A program made the position numbers and the translations under genes. Shown in pieces: positions 1 through 7,291 of a stretch of 64,000 nt of DNA. The notes beneath the pieces are model-generated. The model was given only the letters and a program-made list of their open reading frames with translations. It ran no database searches and had not been told where the DNA came from. Each line of letters starts with the position of its first letter. Position 1 is the stretch's first letter. The stretch is from Thermanaerothrix solaris (GTDB lineage Bacteria > Chloroflexota > Anaerolineae > Anaerolineales > Anaerolineaceae), in NCBI RefSeq assembly GCF_032334255.1, contig NZ_JAUHMF010000002.1, positions 558,001-622,000 on the forward strand, written 5' to 3'.

Positions 1-22
1 CGGTCGAAAAAGGTGTCTGAGG

Positions 23-1207
23 ATGCGAAAAGCCTGGGTTTTGGTTGTGGGAATTGGAGCGGGGCTGTTGCTGGCACTGGGGGTGAGTCGTGCTGTCCAA
101 GCCCAAACGGATGCCCCGCCTTGGCGCGAGTCATACAGCGGGCTGCCGCTGTGCTTGCCCGGGGTTTACCTTAGCGATCCTGGCGATTGCCTGCCGCTGG
201 GGCCTTCACAGCGCTTGACGGCCTGGGCGCGTCTGGGGCTGACCTTACCCCCGCGTCCGTTGCCCGCTTCCACACCCGATCCAGCGCTGAACGATAGCCC
301 GGTGCTGATTGCACGCATTAACCTGCCGGCAGAAGAGCCGGCCCCGCTGTATGCCTCGCTGGATGATGCCGTGGCCGGGCAGAATCCGGTGCGGTTTATT
401 GATCCCGGGCCGCTGCGTTACGTCTCTTTTGTGGAGGTGCAACGCGTAAACGGCAAGCCCTATGTGCGTCTGCGCTCCGGGGAATGGCTGCGCGCTTCGC
501 CGATTGCCTATTCCACCTTCCAGGGGTTGATCTTTCATGCCACCCCGAACCATGACTTTGGTTGGATTGTAGATCTGGCCGGTCCGGCCGAGGTGCGCTC
601 GGCCCCGGGATATGATGCCCCCAAAACTGGCCTAGTGCTCAGGCGCTATCAGGTTGTGCCGATCTACACTGTACAGCGAGTGGGCAATATGGATTGGTAC
701 CTGATCGGGCCGGATCAATGGATTGAACGTACCTTTATTCGTCAAGTGCGCGTCAACCCGACCCCACCTCCCGGTGTGGAGGGCGACCGCTGGATCGAGG
801 TCAACCTGTATGATCAAACGCTGGCGGTCTATAATCGGGGACAACTGATTTTTGCCACCCTGATTGCCAGTGGAGGTGAGCCTTTTTACACCCGCCCCGG
901 TCTGTTCCAAATTTACAAGAAGAAACCGACTGAGACGATGAGCGGCGCTTTCGCCGCCGACCGTTCGGATTATTACTACCTGGAAGACGTGCCCTGGACG
1001 ATGTACTTTGACCAGGCGCGGGCACTGCATGGGGCTTACTGGCGCGCCTGGTTCGGCTTTCCCCAGACGCACGGTTGTGTCAATATGTCCCTCGGCGATG
1101 CCCACTGGCTCTTTGAATGGGCACGTGAGGGCGATTGGGTCTATGTCTGGGATCCCTCCGGTCAGACGCCGACCGATCCCTCGCTCTACACACCAGGTGG
1201 AGCCTAG
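23..1207 (+). CDS. Secreted L,D-transpeptidase (YkuD domain)
   Basis: A 394-residue exported enzyme. The N-terminus has a basic start and a hydrophobic run ending near residue 27 (signal peptide or anchor). The C-terminal third is a YkuD catalytic domain, about residues 253-378, with the HGCVNMS signature that places His350 and the nucleophile Cys352. Family members make 3-3 meso-DAP crosslinks in peptidoglycan or attach proteins to it, outside the membrane. The middle region (about residues 90-250) matches no domain I recognise; it may be an SH3-like wall-binding part. The gene ends 8 bases before the convergent citrate synthase gene. A TGAGG ribosome site lies just upstream of the ATG. Domain assignment is firm; the substrate is unknown. 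Confidence 0.9.
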   Translation: MRKAWVLVVGIGAGLLLALGVSRAVQAQTDAPPWRESYSGLPLCLPGVYLSDPGDCLPLGPSQRLTAWARLGLTLPPRPLPASTPDPALNDSPVLIARINLPAEEPAPLYASLDDAVAGQNPVRFIDPGPLRYVSFVEVQRVNGKPYVRLRSGEWLRASPIAYSTFQGLIFHATPNHDFGWIVDLAGPAEVRSAPGYDAPKTGLVLRRYQVVPIYTVQRVGNMDWYLIGPDQWIERTFIRQVRVNPTPPPGVEGDRWIEVNLYDQTLAVYNRGQLIFATLIASGGEPFYTRPGLFQIYKKKPTETMSGAFAADRSDYYYLEDVPWTMYFDQARALHGAYWRAWFGFPQTHGCVNMSLGDAHWLFEWAREGDWVYVWDPSGQTPTDPSLYTPGGA

Positions 1208-1215
1208 TCTTTGGT

Positions 1216-2568
1216 TTAAGCGACCGGTGCCGACGCCAGCGGTGCGGGCGCGGTTTCGTCAGCCTGTGCAATCATGGCCTCCAGCATCTGACTGGTGATG
1301 GACTTGGGGCGCTCGAGGGGCTTATATAGCCCACGTGACCATACCGTTTGGGCCGTCACGCCCAACATACGGCTGATGCCGAAGAGCACGGTGTAGAAAT
1401 CCAATTGGCGCAAGCCAAAGTGATAGAGCAGGGCGCCGCTAATCGCATCCACGTTTGGCCAGGGGTTCTTGACCTTGCCCAGCGAGGAAAGGACGCGCGG
1501 AACAACAGCATAAACGCGCTTAACCAGGCGATAAAGTTGGTCCTGCGGGAAGTAGGTTTCGGCCAGGTTGGCCAACGCGGTGAAGCGCGGATCCACGGTG
1601 CGCAGGACAGCGTGACCGTAGCCCGGAATGGTCATGCCCTTGTCCAGTTGTTCGCGCACGTAGTCTTCCAGTTGCTCTTCGCTGGGCAACCCGCCAAAGT
1701 GATGCAACACCTTCAACAGCCAGCGGGTGCATTCCTGGTTGGCCAGCCCGTGCAGCGGGCCGGCCAGGCCGTTGATCCCGGCGGAGGCGGTAAAGTAGAT
1801 ATCCGCCAGCGAGGATGAGACCACGTTGGCTGAGTAGGCGGTGACGTTGCCACCTTCGTGATCGGAATGGAGCACAAAGTAGAGGCGCATCAGTTCTACG
1901 AAGATGGGATCGTCGCTGCGTTCGATCATGTAGGCGAAGTTAGCGCTCCAGTCCAAATCAGGGTGGGGGGGGATGTAAGCCCCGTGGCGGTATTTACGGT
2001 TGTATATGTAAGCCGCCAGGACGGGGAGTTTGGCAGTGAGGTTTAGGCTATCCTCGAGGTAATAGCCCCAGAAGGCCGGCTTGGAGATGCCTTCCTCGTA
2101 GCGTTTGGCGAAGATGGATTCGGTTTGCAGCGCCAGGATGGCCTGTGAAAGCAAGGTCATAGGGTGGGTTTCGCGGGGCATGGCATCAATCACCCGAAAG
2201 ACGTGCTCTGGCACGGTCATGCGTTCCTTCCAGGTGGCTTCGACCTCCCAGGCCTCGGCCTCATCGGGCACCTCGCCGGTCATCAGCAGGTAATACAACC
2301 CACCGGCGAGGGGAAAGGCTGAATCGGGGGCTTTAGGCAGGACGCGCAGTAGTTCGGGGATGGTGAAATCGCGGATGCGGATGCCCTGGTGTGGATCCAC
2401 ATACGAGGTATCGGTAATCAGCAAGGTGACGCCGCGGATCCCGTTGAAGATTTGGTCCAACGTGACCTCACTGACTTTAAACTGGCCGTAATGTTTTTTG
2501 AGATACTCAATGCGCTGGCGTTGTTCGTTAAGATGATAGGCCAGGCGTTCTTTCATGCGATGGCTCAT
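1216..2568 (-). CDS. gltA: Citrate synthase, eukaryote-type
   Basis: A 450-residue enzyme condensing oxaloacetate and acetyl-CoA to citrate, first step of the TCA cycle. The sequence follows the mitochondrial form nearly residue for residue at the active site: SDHEGGNVTA (His237), GPLHGLANQE (His273), GYGHAVLR (His319) and NVDAISG (Asp374), each one position off pig heart numbering (238, 274, 320, 375). The C-terminal FYTVLFGISR and PLERPKS stretches are also typical of the eukaryotic type, not of E. coli GltA. GGAGGAG precedes the ATG. It lies 54 bases downstream of an IclR-family gene on the same strand, so the two probably share a transcript and the regulator may control it. Confidence 0.95.
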   Translation of the reverse strand: MSHRMKERLAYHLNEQRQRIEYLKKHYGQFKVSEVTLDQIFNGIRGVTLLITDTSYVDPHQGIRIRDFTIPELLRVLPKAPDSAFPLAGGLYYLLMTGEVPDEAEAWEVEATWKERMTVPEHVFRVIDAMPRETHPMTLLSQAILALQTESIFAKRYEEGISKPAFWGYYLEDSLNLTAKLPVLAAYIYNRKYRHGAYIPPHPDLDWSANFAYMIERSDDPIFVELMRLYFVLHSDHEGGNVTAYSANVVSSSLADIYFTASAGINGLAGPLHGLANQECTRWLLKVLHHFGGLPSEEQLEDYVREQLDKGMTIPGYGHAVLRTVDPRFTALANLAETYFPQDQLYRLVKRVYAVVPRVLSSLGKVKNPWPNVDAISGALLYHFGLRQLDFYTVLFGISRMLGVTAQTVWSRGLYKPLERPKSITSQMLEAMIAQADETAPAPLASAPVA

Positions 2569-2622
2569 GCGTTACTCCTCCGGGTAAAAGGATAGGGGGA
2601 TAGCAAGGACAGGGCAGAAAAG

Positions 2623-3444
2623 TTAGCGTTCGAGAGTACGTGCATACGTTTCCTCGGCAGTTAGGGAGGTCATGGTAGTCAGAGGACGCCAACCCATCTC
2701 CAATGAAATCTCACGGGCGACGGCCAGCAGTTGAGGCAAAAAAGTGGCAATTTTCTCATCGGTCAGGCGTTGGGCTGGGCCGGAAATAGTAATGGCAGCA
2801 TGGATGGTATGGTTACGGTCAAAGATAGGCACCGAAACCCCGTTGGCTTCGGCAATCCATTCCCCGTGGCTGATGGCATAACCCTGAGCGCGGATCGTTT
2901 CCAGTTCGCGTAAAAGAACACCGCGGTCGGTAATGGTATAGGGGGTAAGAGGTTGCAAATCCATCTGTTCTAGCAGGGCTTCTTGCTCGGCGCGGGGCAA
3001 GAAAGCCAGCAGCACCTTCCCGGCGGACCCGGCGTAGAGGGGTAGGCGTTGCCCCAGAGGTGCTACCAGGCGCAGGCTGTGGGGGCTTTCCAGGCGTTCG
3101 ACGCAAATGCGCGCATCCCCATCCAGGATGTAGAGGCTGATGGTTTCCATCGTTTCGCGGTGTAGGGCTTGCAAGTGAGGAAGAGCAAGTGTGCGCACAT
3201 CTAAGTTGGCCAGATAGGCATCGGCCCAAGAAAGAACGCGCGGTCCAATGCCATAGAGGGAGGTGGTGGGGTCCTGCACCAGTAGCCCCATCTCACGCAT
3301 CGCTTGCATTAGCCGGCCGGTCGTGCTGACGGAGAGGTTGATCTTACGCGCGACCTGTCGCACGCCCATTTGGCGCGATTCGGCGTTAAAGCAATCCAGG
3401 ATACAGGCGATGCGTTCCAAGAGTTGCACTTTTTCCGGTAACAC
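2623..3444 (-). CDS. IclR family transcriptional regulator
   Basis: A 273-residue regulator. An N-terminal winged helix-turn-helix (about residues 5-65, with GVRQVARKINLSVST as the recognition region) is followed by an IclR effector-binding domain (about 80-255). Start is GTG, set by GGAGGG six bases upstream. Family members bind small organic acids or aromatics. The citrate synthase gene follows at 54 bases, which suggests control of acetyl-CoA or citrate metabolism, but the ligand cannot be read from sequence. It has its own strong promoter with an internal palindrome that could be an autoregulatory operator. Confidence 0.92.
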   Translation of the reverse strand: MLPEKVQLLERIACILDCFNAESRQMGVRQVARKINLSVSTTGRLMQAMREMGLLVQDPTTSLYGIGPRVLSWADAYLANLDVRTLALPHLQALHRETMETISLYILDGDARICVERLESPHSLRLVAPLGQRLPLYAGSAGKVLLAFLPRAEQEALLEQMDLQPLTPYTITDRGVLLRELETIRAQGYAISHGEWIAEANGVSVPIFDRNHTIHAAITISGPAQRLTDEKIATFLPQLLAVAREISLEMGWRPLTTMTSLTAEETYARTLER

Positions 3445-3480
3445 GGATCACCCTCCTCGTCATTGGGCGTCCCGAAGAGA

Positions 3481-3536
3481 GGGACACTGTCCCATTGACT
3501 TAAACACATTATAGAGAGACCCCAAGTAAAAGTCAA
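3481..3536 (-). promoter_or_regulatory. Promoter and candidate operator of the iclR-gltA unit
   Basis: On the minus strand, -35 TTGACT (3531-3536) and -10 TATAAT (3508-3513) are separated by 17 bases. A 13-base palindrome GGGACANTGTCCC (3481-3493) lies at about +8 to +20, where a bound protein would block transcription. IclR proteins often repress their own genes; assigning this palindrome to this protein is inference. Confidence 0.75.
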
Positions 3537-3565
3537 CCAAAATCATCCTATTTGTGCAAAAACGC

Positions 3566-4441
3566 TCAAACGCGGTGCAGACGCTTTTCAATTCCCTTGA
3601 CGATGAACGAGAGCACCATGGTCATGGTGAGGTACATGACCGCCAGGGTGGTATAGGCTTCTTGGTACTGGAAGGAACGGGCGGCGTAGAGGCGTGTTAC
3701 CTGGGTAATATCGCGCACGGCCAGCACCGAAACCAGGGAGGAATCTTTAAGCATGGAGATAAAATCGTTACCCAGTGCCGGCAGGATGTTACGAATGGCC
3801 TGGGGAAGGATGACGAAGCGCATCGCCTGTCCGTAGGTCATCCCCAATGAACGCGCAGCTTCCATTTGCCCTTTGGGAATGGATTGAATGCCGGCGCGAA
3901 AGACCTCGGCTAAGAAGGCACCGTAGGTGATAGAAAGGGCGACAATGGCACGCACGCCCATCGAAACGGCGTTGTTTTCCAACCCACTTAACGAGCTGCC
4001 CAGGCTGGTTATCCCCAGACCGATCAACCAATGTCCCAACTGATTCAGCCCGCTGACCACTCCTGGCATGCCGACCAGCGCAATGTAGAAAATCAATACC
4101 AGCATGGGGATGCCGCGCACAATTTCAATATAGAGCGTGGCGGCGTTCTTGAGTAACACGTTGTTGGAAAGGCGCCCCAGACCGGTAATTAGACCCAAGA
4201 CTACGGCAATGGCAAATGCGAAGAGGGTGGTGGTCAGGGTAATGCTTAGCCCTACTTTTATAAAGTCAAATGCCTGGCGGTAGGTCGGGCGGTTGTAGAT
4301 CGTCAGGGCTGTGTAAACGGCGATGAACGCGATGGCAATCAACCACCAGGGGATGGCTTTGAGACGGGCACCCACGCGCAGGCGGGGCCACGATACGCCG
4401 AAGATGGCTTCAAACCATTTGAGGGAGAGGCGATTAAGCAT
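3566..4441 (-). CDS. Polar amino acid ABC transporter permease
   Basis: A 291-residue HisM/GlnP-type inner-membrane permease. It has an N-terminal hydrophobic segment near residues 30-50 and then a five-helix transport domain. The EAA loop that docks the ATPase is visible around EAARSLGMTYGQAM. I chose the ATG at 4441 because GGAGG lies five bases before it; an in-frame ATG 18 bases upstream would put that site inside the coding region. It follows the substrate-binding lipoprotein gene by 66 bases on the same strand. No ATP-binding subunit is encoded next to it. Confidence 0.93.
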   Translation of the reverse strand: MLNRLSLKWFEAIFGVSWPRLRVGARLKAIPWWLIAIAFIAVYTALTIYNRPTYRQAFDFIKVGLSITLTTTLFAFAIAVVLGLITGLGRLSNNVLLKNAATLYIEIVRGIPMLVLIFYIALVGMPGVVSGLNQLGHWLIGLGITSLGSSLSGLENNAVSMGVRAIVALSITYGAFLAEVFRAGIQSIPKGQMEAARSLGMTYGQAMRFVILPQAIRNILPALGNDFISMLKDSSLVSVLAVRDITQVTRLYAARSFQYQEAYTTLAVMYLTMTMVLSFIVKGIEKRLHRV

Positions 4442-4507
4442 GGTAACCTCCGTCACCATTAGGGCCTGCCGCCTGCGGGCCTAGCAGGCGGCAGGGTAAG
4501 GGCATCA

Positions 4508-5404
4508 TCAGGGTTGTTTGAAATCGGGGCCAAAGTATTTGAGGTTGTACTCCTCGAGTTTGCCACTGGCTTTGAGCGCGGCAATGGCTTTGTTCACCGG
4601 TTCGACCAGATCGCTGCCTTTAGGGAAAGCAAACCCCAGTTCATCGCTGGAGATGGGCGGACCGATCAGTTCGAGTTGGTCGGCATTTTCGCCCACATAG
4701 CCTAATCCAATCACCTCGTCCATGATCACCGCGTCCACATCCCCTGAAAGCAGAGCCTGGACGGCAAAGGGGAACTGTTCAAAACCCTTGATGCGGGTTT
4801 CGGGCAGGTATTTGGCGGCGGTCTCGTAATTGGTGGTCGCAATTTGGGTGCCCAGGATCAAACTGTCATTGGCAACGAAAGATTCCAGGCTATCGAAACG
4901 ATTTTCGCCTTTGCGTACCAATAAACGCTGCTGGATTTGCAGATAACCGTCAGAGAAATCCACTACCTGCTTGCGATCCTCGGTGATGGTGATGCCGTCG
5001 GCAGCGACGTCATACTGTCCCAACGAGACGGCTTGAATCAGGCCATCCCAGGCGGCCTCAACAAAGACCGGGGTACAGTGGAGCAAGGTACAAATCTCCC
5101 GCCAGACGTCGTAATCCCAACCGCCAGGTTGGCCGGTGTCGGTGGCAATGTAGTTGAAGGGGGGATAGGCATTTTCAACCGCGATGGTGATCTTGCGGCA
5201 GTTCAGATCCACCAGAGCCGTTTCAGCACTACCCAGACAGCCCTCGGGTTGAGCCGCGGCAGTGGTTGCGGTAGGCTCAGGCTGTGCCGGGGCAGAGGTA
5301 GGGGATGGGGCTGGGGTTGGGGAAGGTGTGGCGGCGGGAGCGCAGGCAGCCAATAAAAGGGCGGCCAAGGCCAGGACCATAATACTAACGCGCAACGTTT
5401 TCAT
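4508..5404 (-). CDS. Amino acid ABC transporter substrate-binding lipoprotein
   Basis: A 298-residue lipoprotein. The signal peptide ends in a lipobox LLAAC with Cys21 as the lipidated residue, followed by a Pro/Thr/Ala-rich linker to about residue 50 and a family 3 solute-binding domain (NAYPPFNYI, GQYDVAADGITIT, GDVDAVIMDE). It captures a polar amino acid outside the membrane for the adjacent permease. Which amino acid cannot be told. The mRNA has a structured leader with competing hairpins, so expression is probably set by attenuation or a riboswitch. Confidence 0.93.
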   Translation of the reverse strand: MKTLRVSIMVLALAALLLAACAPAATPSPTPAPSPTSAPAQPEPTATTAAAQPEGCLGSAETALVDLNCRKITIAVENAYPPFNYIATDTGQPGGWDYDVWREICTLLHCTPVFVEAAWDGLIQAVSLGQYDVAADGITITEDRKQVVDFSDGYLQIQQRLLVRKGENRFDSLESFVANDSLILGTQIATTNYETAAKYLPETRIKGFEQFPFAVQALLSGDVDAVIMDEVIGLGYVGENADQLELIGPPISSDELGFAFPKGSDLVEPVNKAIAALKASGKLEEYNLKYFGPDFKQP

Positions 5405-5580
5405 GTTCTGTCTCCTCCAGACAATTCATAAATATAAAAGCCCTTCCTTTGGCTACGGAAGGGCTTGCTGCGCTACGTTTGAACTCATTGGTTATGGCTT
5501 CAGCCAAACGGCACCTGCCCTTCCGTGGGAAGGGGGTTGTGGCTTTGGTTGACGCTTGGCTTCGGCCTGGAATAACATGA
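5405..5580 (-). promoter_or_regulatory. Structured leader with terminator-like hairpin
   Basis: About 175 nt of leader precede the substrate-binding protein gene. A 7-bp hairpin CCCTTCC/GGAAGGG with a 3-nt loop lies at 5518-5534. A 10-bp hairpin AAGCCCTTCC/GGAAGGGCTT lies at 5438-5466 and runs on the minus strand into TTTATATTT, like an intrinsic terminator. Both hairpins use the same CCCTTCC/GGAAGGG words, so the arms can exchange, which is the layout of a terminator/antiterminator switch. I could not match a known riboswitch class. Confidence 0.6.
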
Positions 5581-5584
5581 CCTT

Positions 5585-5613
5585 TTTATAGCAAAGGATG
5601 CGGTCTTTGTCAA
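5585..5613 (-). promoter_or_regulatory. Promoter of the amino acid uptake genes
   Basis: On the minus strand, -35 TTGACA (5608-5613) and -10 TATAAA (5585-5590) are separated by 17 bases. Transcription would start near 5578 and give the roughly 175-nt structured leader. Confidence 0.75.
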
Positions 5614-5650
5614 CCGCTGACAGAATTTTTTAAGGTAATTTTTGTCCTAT

Positions 5651-6268
5651 TCAATGGGACAATGCCGTGTCCAGGGGTAAACGAGCAGTTTCAGCCGCCA
5701 TTTGCAGGAATAAGCGGTGAAAACGGGCATCATCCGTTAGTTCGGGGTGGAATGATGTGGCCAGCCAATGCCCCTGGCGGGCGGCGACAATCCGTCCATC
5801 TGGCAGGGTCGCCAGGATTTCCACCTCTGGCCCAACGCGCTCAATTAACGGGGCACGAATAAACACGGCATGGAAGGGGCGCACATCATCGCTGACCCGG
5901 CGCAGGGCAGGCACCTCGAGATCAATCTCAAAACTTTCAACTTGCCGCCCGAAGGCATTGCGCTGCACCTCGATATCCATCAGGCCGAGCAGCGGTTGAG
6001 GACGGCGTGCATCTTTGGAGAGAAAGATGGCGCCGGCGCAGGTGCCCCATACGGAGTGGCTGAGGGCAAAGGCGCGTAGCGGCTCCATCAGTCCGAATTC
6101 GGTCGCCAGTTTGCCGATCGTCGTGGATTCGCCGCCGGGGATAATCAAACCATTCAGCCCTTCCAGGTGGGCCGGCAGGCGCACTTGGCGCGTGCTTACC
6201 CCCAGGCGTTCCAGAACCTGTTGGTGCTCGATGAAATCCCCTTGAAGGGCCAAAATGCCGATATTCAT
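5651..6268 (-). CDS. pdxT: Pyridoxal 5'-phosphate synthase glutaminase subunit
   Basis: A 205-residue class I glutamine amidotransferase that feeds ammonia to PdxS in the DXP-independent vitamin B6 pathway. Visible are the GGEST motif (residues 45-49), the nucleophile Cys77 in GTCAGAI, and the His174/Glu176 pair in FHPEL. Length is normal. It starts 18 bases after the pdxS stop on the same strand, the usual pdxST order, and the two products form the 12:12 synthase complex in the cytoplasm. Confidence 0.97.
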   Translation of the reverse strand: MNIGILALQGDFIEHQQVLERLGVSTRQVRLPAHLEGLNGLIIPGGESTTIGKLATEFGLMEPLRAFALSHSVWGTCAGAIFLSKDARRPQPLLGLMDIEVQRNAFGRQVESFEIDLEVPALRRVSDDVRPFHAVFIRAPLIERVGPEVEILATLPDGRIVAARQGHWLATSFHPELTDDARFHRLFLQMAAETARLPLDTALSH

Positions 6269-6286
6269 GGTTACCTCCCGGCAACG

Positions 6287-7174
6287 TTACCAGCCACGCC
6301 CGGCCATCAGTTCGCGCTCGGCCAGGCTGGCAACGGTGCGCCCGACCATGGGTTCGCCCAGGTTGCGGCTGACCTCAGCCAGGATGTGCGGGTCGTTGTA
6401 GTGGGTCACGGCTTTGACGATGGCAGCGGCCCGTTTGGCCGGGTCGCCTGATTTGAAGATGCCCGAACCGACGAAAACACCATCCATGCCCAGTTGCATC
6501 ATTAGCGCGGCATCGGCAGGGGTGGCGATACCGCCGGCAGCGAAGTTAACCACCGGTAAACGGCCCAGACGGCGGGTTTCCATAACCAATTCGTAGGGGG
6601 CGCCGATTTCCTTGGCATAGGCCATGACCTCTTCCTCGGGCAGGCTCTGCAGATGGCGAATCTGCCCCAAGATGCGCCGAGCATGGCGTACGGCTTCCAC
6701 CACGTCACCCGTGCCGGCTTCGCCCTTGGTGCGGATCATCGCTGCGCCTTCCCCAATGCGCCGTAAAGCTTCGCCCAGGTCGCGTGCGCCGCATACGAAG
6801 GGGACTTTGAAGGCATGCTTATTGATATGATGCTCTTCATCGGCGGGTGTGAGCACCTCGGATTCGTCAATATAATCCACGCCGATGGCTTCCAGGATCT
6901 GGGCCTCGACAAAGTGCCCAATGCGCACTTTGGCCATGACTGGGATGCTCACCGCATCCATGATCTTTAAGATTAATTCCGGGTCGCTCATGCGGGCAAC
7001 TCCACCCTGGGCGCGGATATCCGCTGGGACCCGTTCTAACGCCATCACTGCCACCGCACCGGCGTCTTCGGCGATGCGCGCCTGTTCCGGTGTAACTACA
7101 TCCATGATGACTCCCCCTTTGAGCATCTGCGCCAGCCCAACCTTGACTTTGAATGTGCCTTTTTCCGCATTCAT
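6287..7174 (-). CDS. pdxS: Pyridoxal 5'-phosphate synthase lyase subunit
   Basis: A 295-residue TIM-barrel enzyme that makes PLP from ribose 5-phosphate, glyceraldehyde 3-phosphate and PdxT-derived ammonia. Seen are VMDVVTPEQA near the start, the imine-forming lysine in VMAKVRIGHFVEA, and the second lysine and phosphate loop in RTKGEAGTGDV. I chose ATG 7174 because GGAGG lies eight bases upstream; an in-frame GTG at 7183 sits directly against that site and is unlikely. It is the first gene of the pdxST pair and is divergent from icd. Confidence 0.97.
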   Translation of the reverse strand: MNAEKGTFKVKVGLAQMLKGGVIMDVVTPEQARIAEDAGAVAVMALERVPADIRAQGGVARMSDPELILKIMDAVSIPVMAKVRIGHFVEAQILEAIGVDYIDESEVLTPADEEHHINKHAFKVPFVCGARDLGEALRRIGEGAAMIRTKGEAGTGDVVEAVRHARRILGQIRHLQSLPEEEVMAYAKEIGAPYELVMETRRLGRLPVVNFAAGGIATPADAALMMQLGMDGVFVGSGIFKSGDPAKRAAAIVKAVTHYNDPHILAEVSRNLGEPMVGRTVASLAERELMAGRGW

Positions 7175-7279
7175 GAGAGTCACCTCCGTTCCTTATAACC
7201 AGCATTTGCCAGACATTTTACCACTCAATCGAAAAGATGGGCTTTCTTTCATTACGACCCAAATGCTCCACTTTCGCGC

Positions 7280-7291
7280 TATAATTTGGGC
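7280..7291 (+). promoter_or_regulatory. -10 box of icd, leaderless start predicted
   Basis: A perfect TATAAT (7280-7285) lies six bases before the ATG at 7292, so transcription should begin at or within a base of the start codon. There is no Shine-Dalgarno sequence. No good -35 box is visible at 16-18 bases. Confidence 0.6.
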
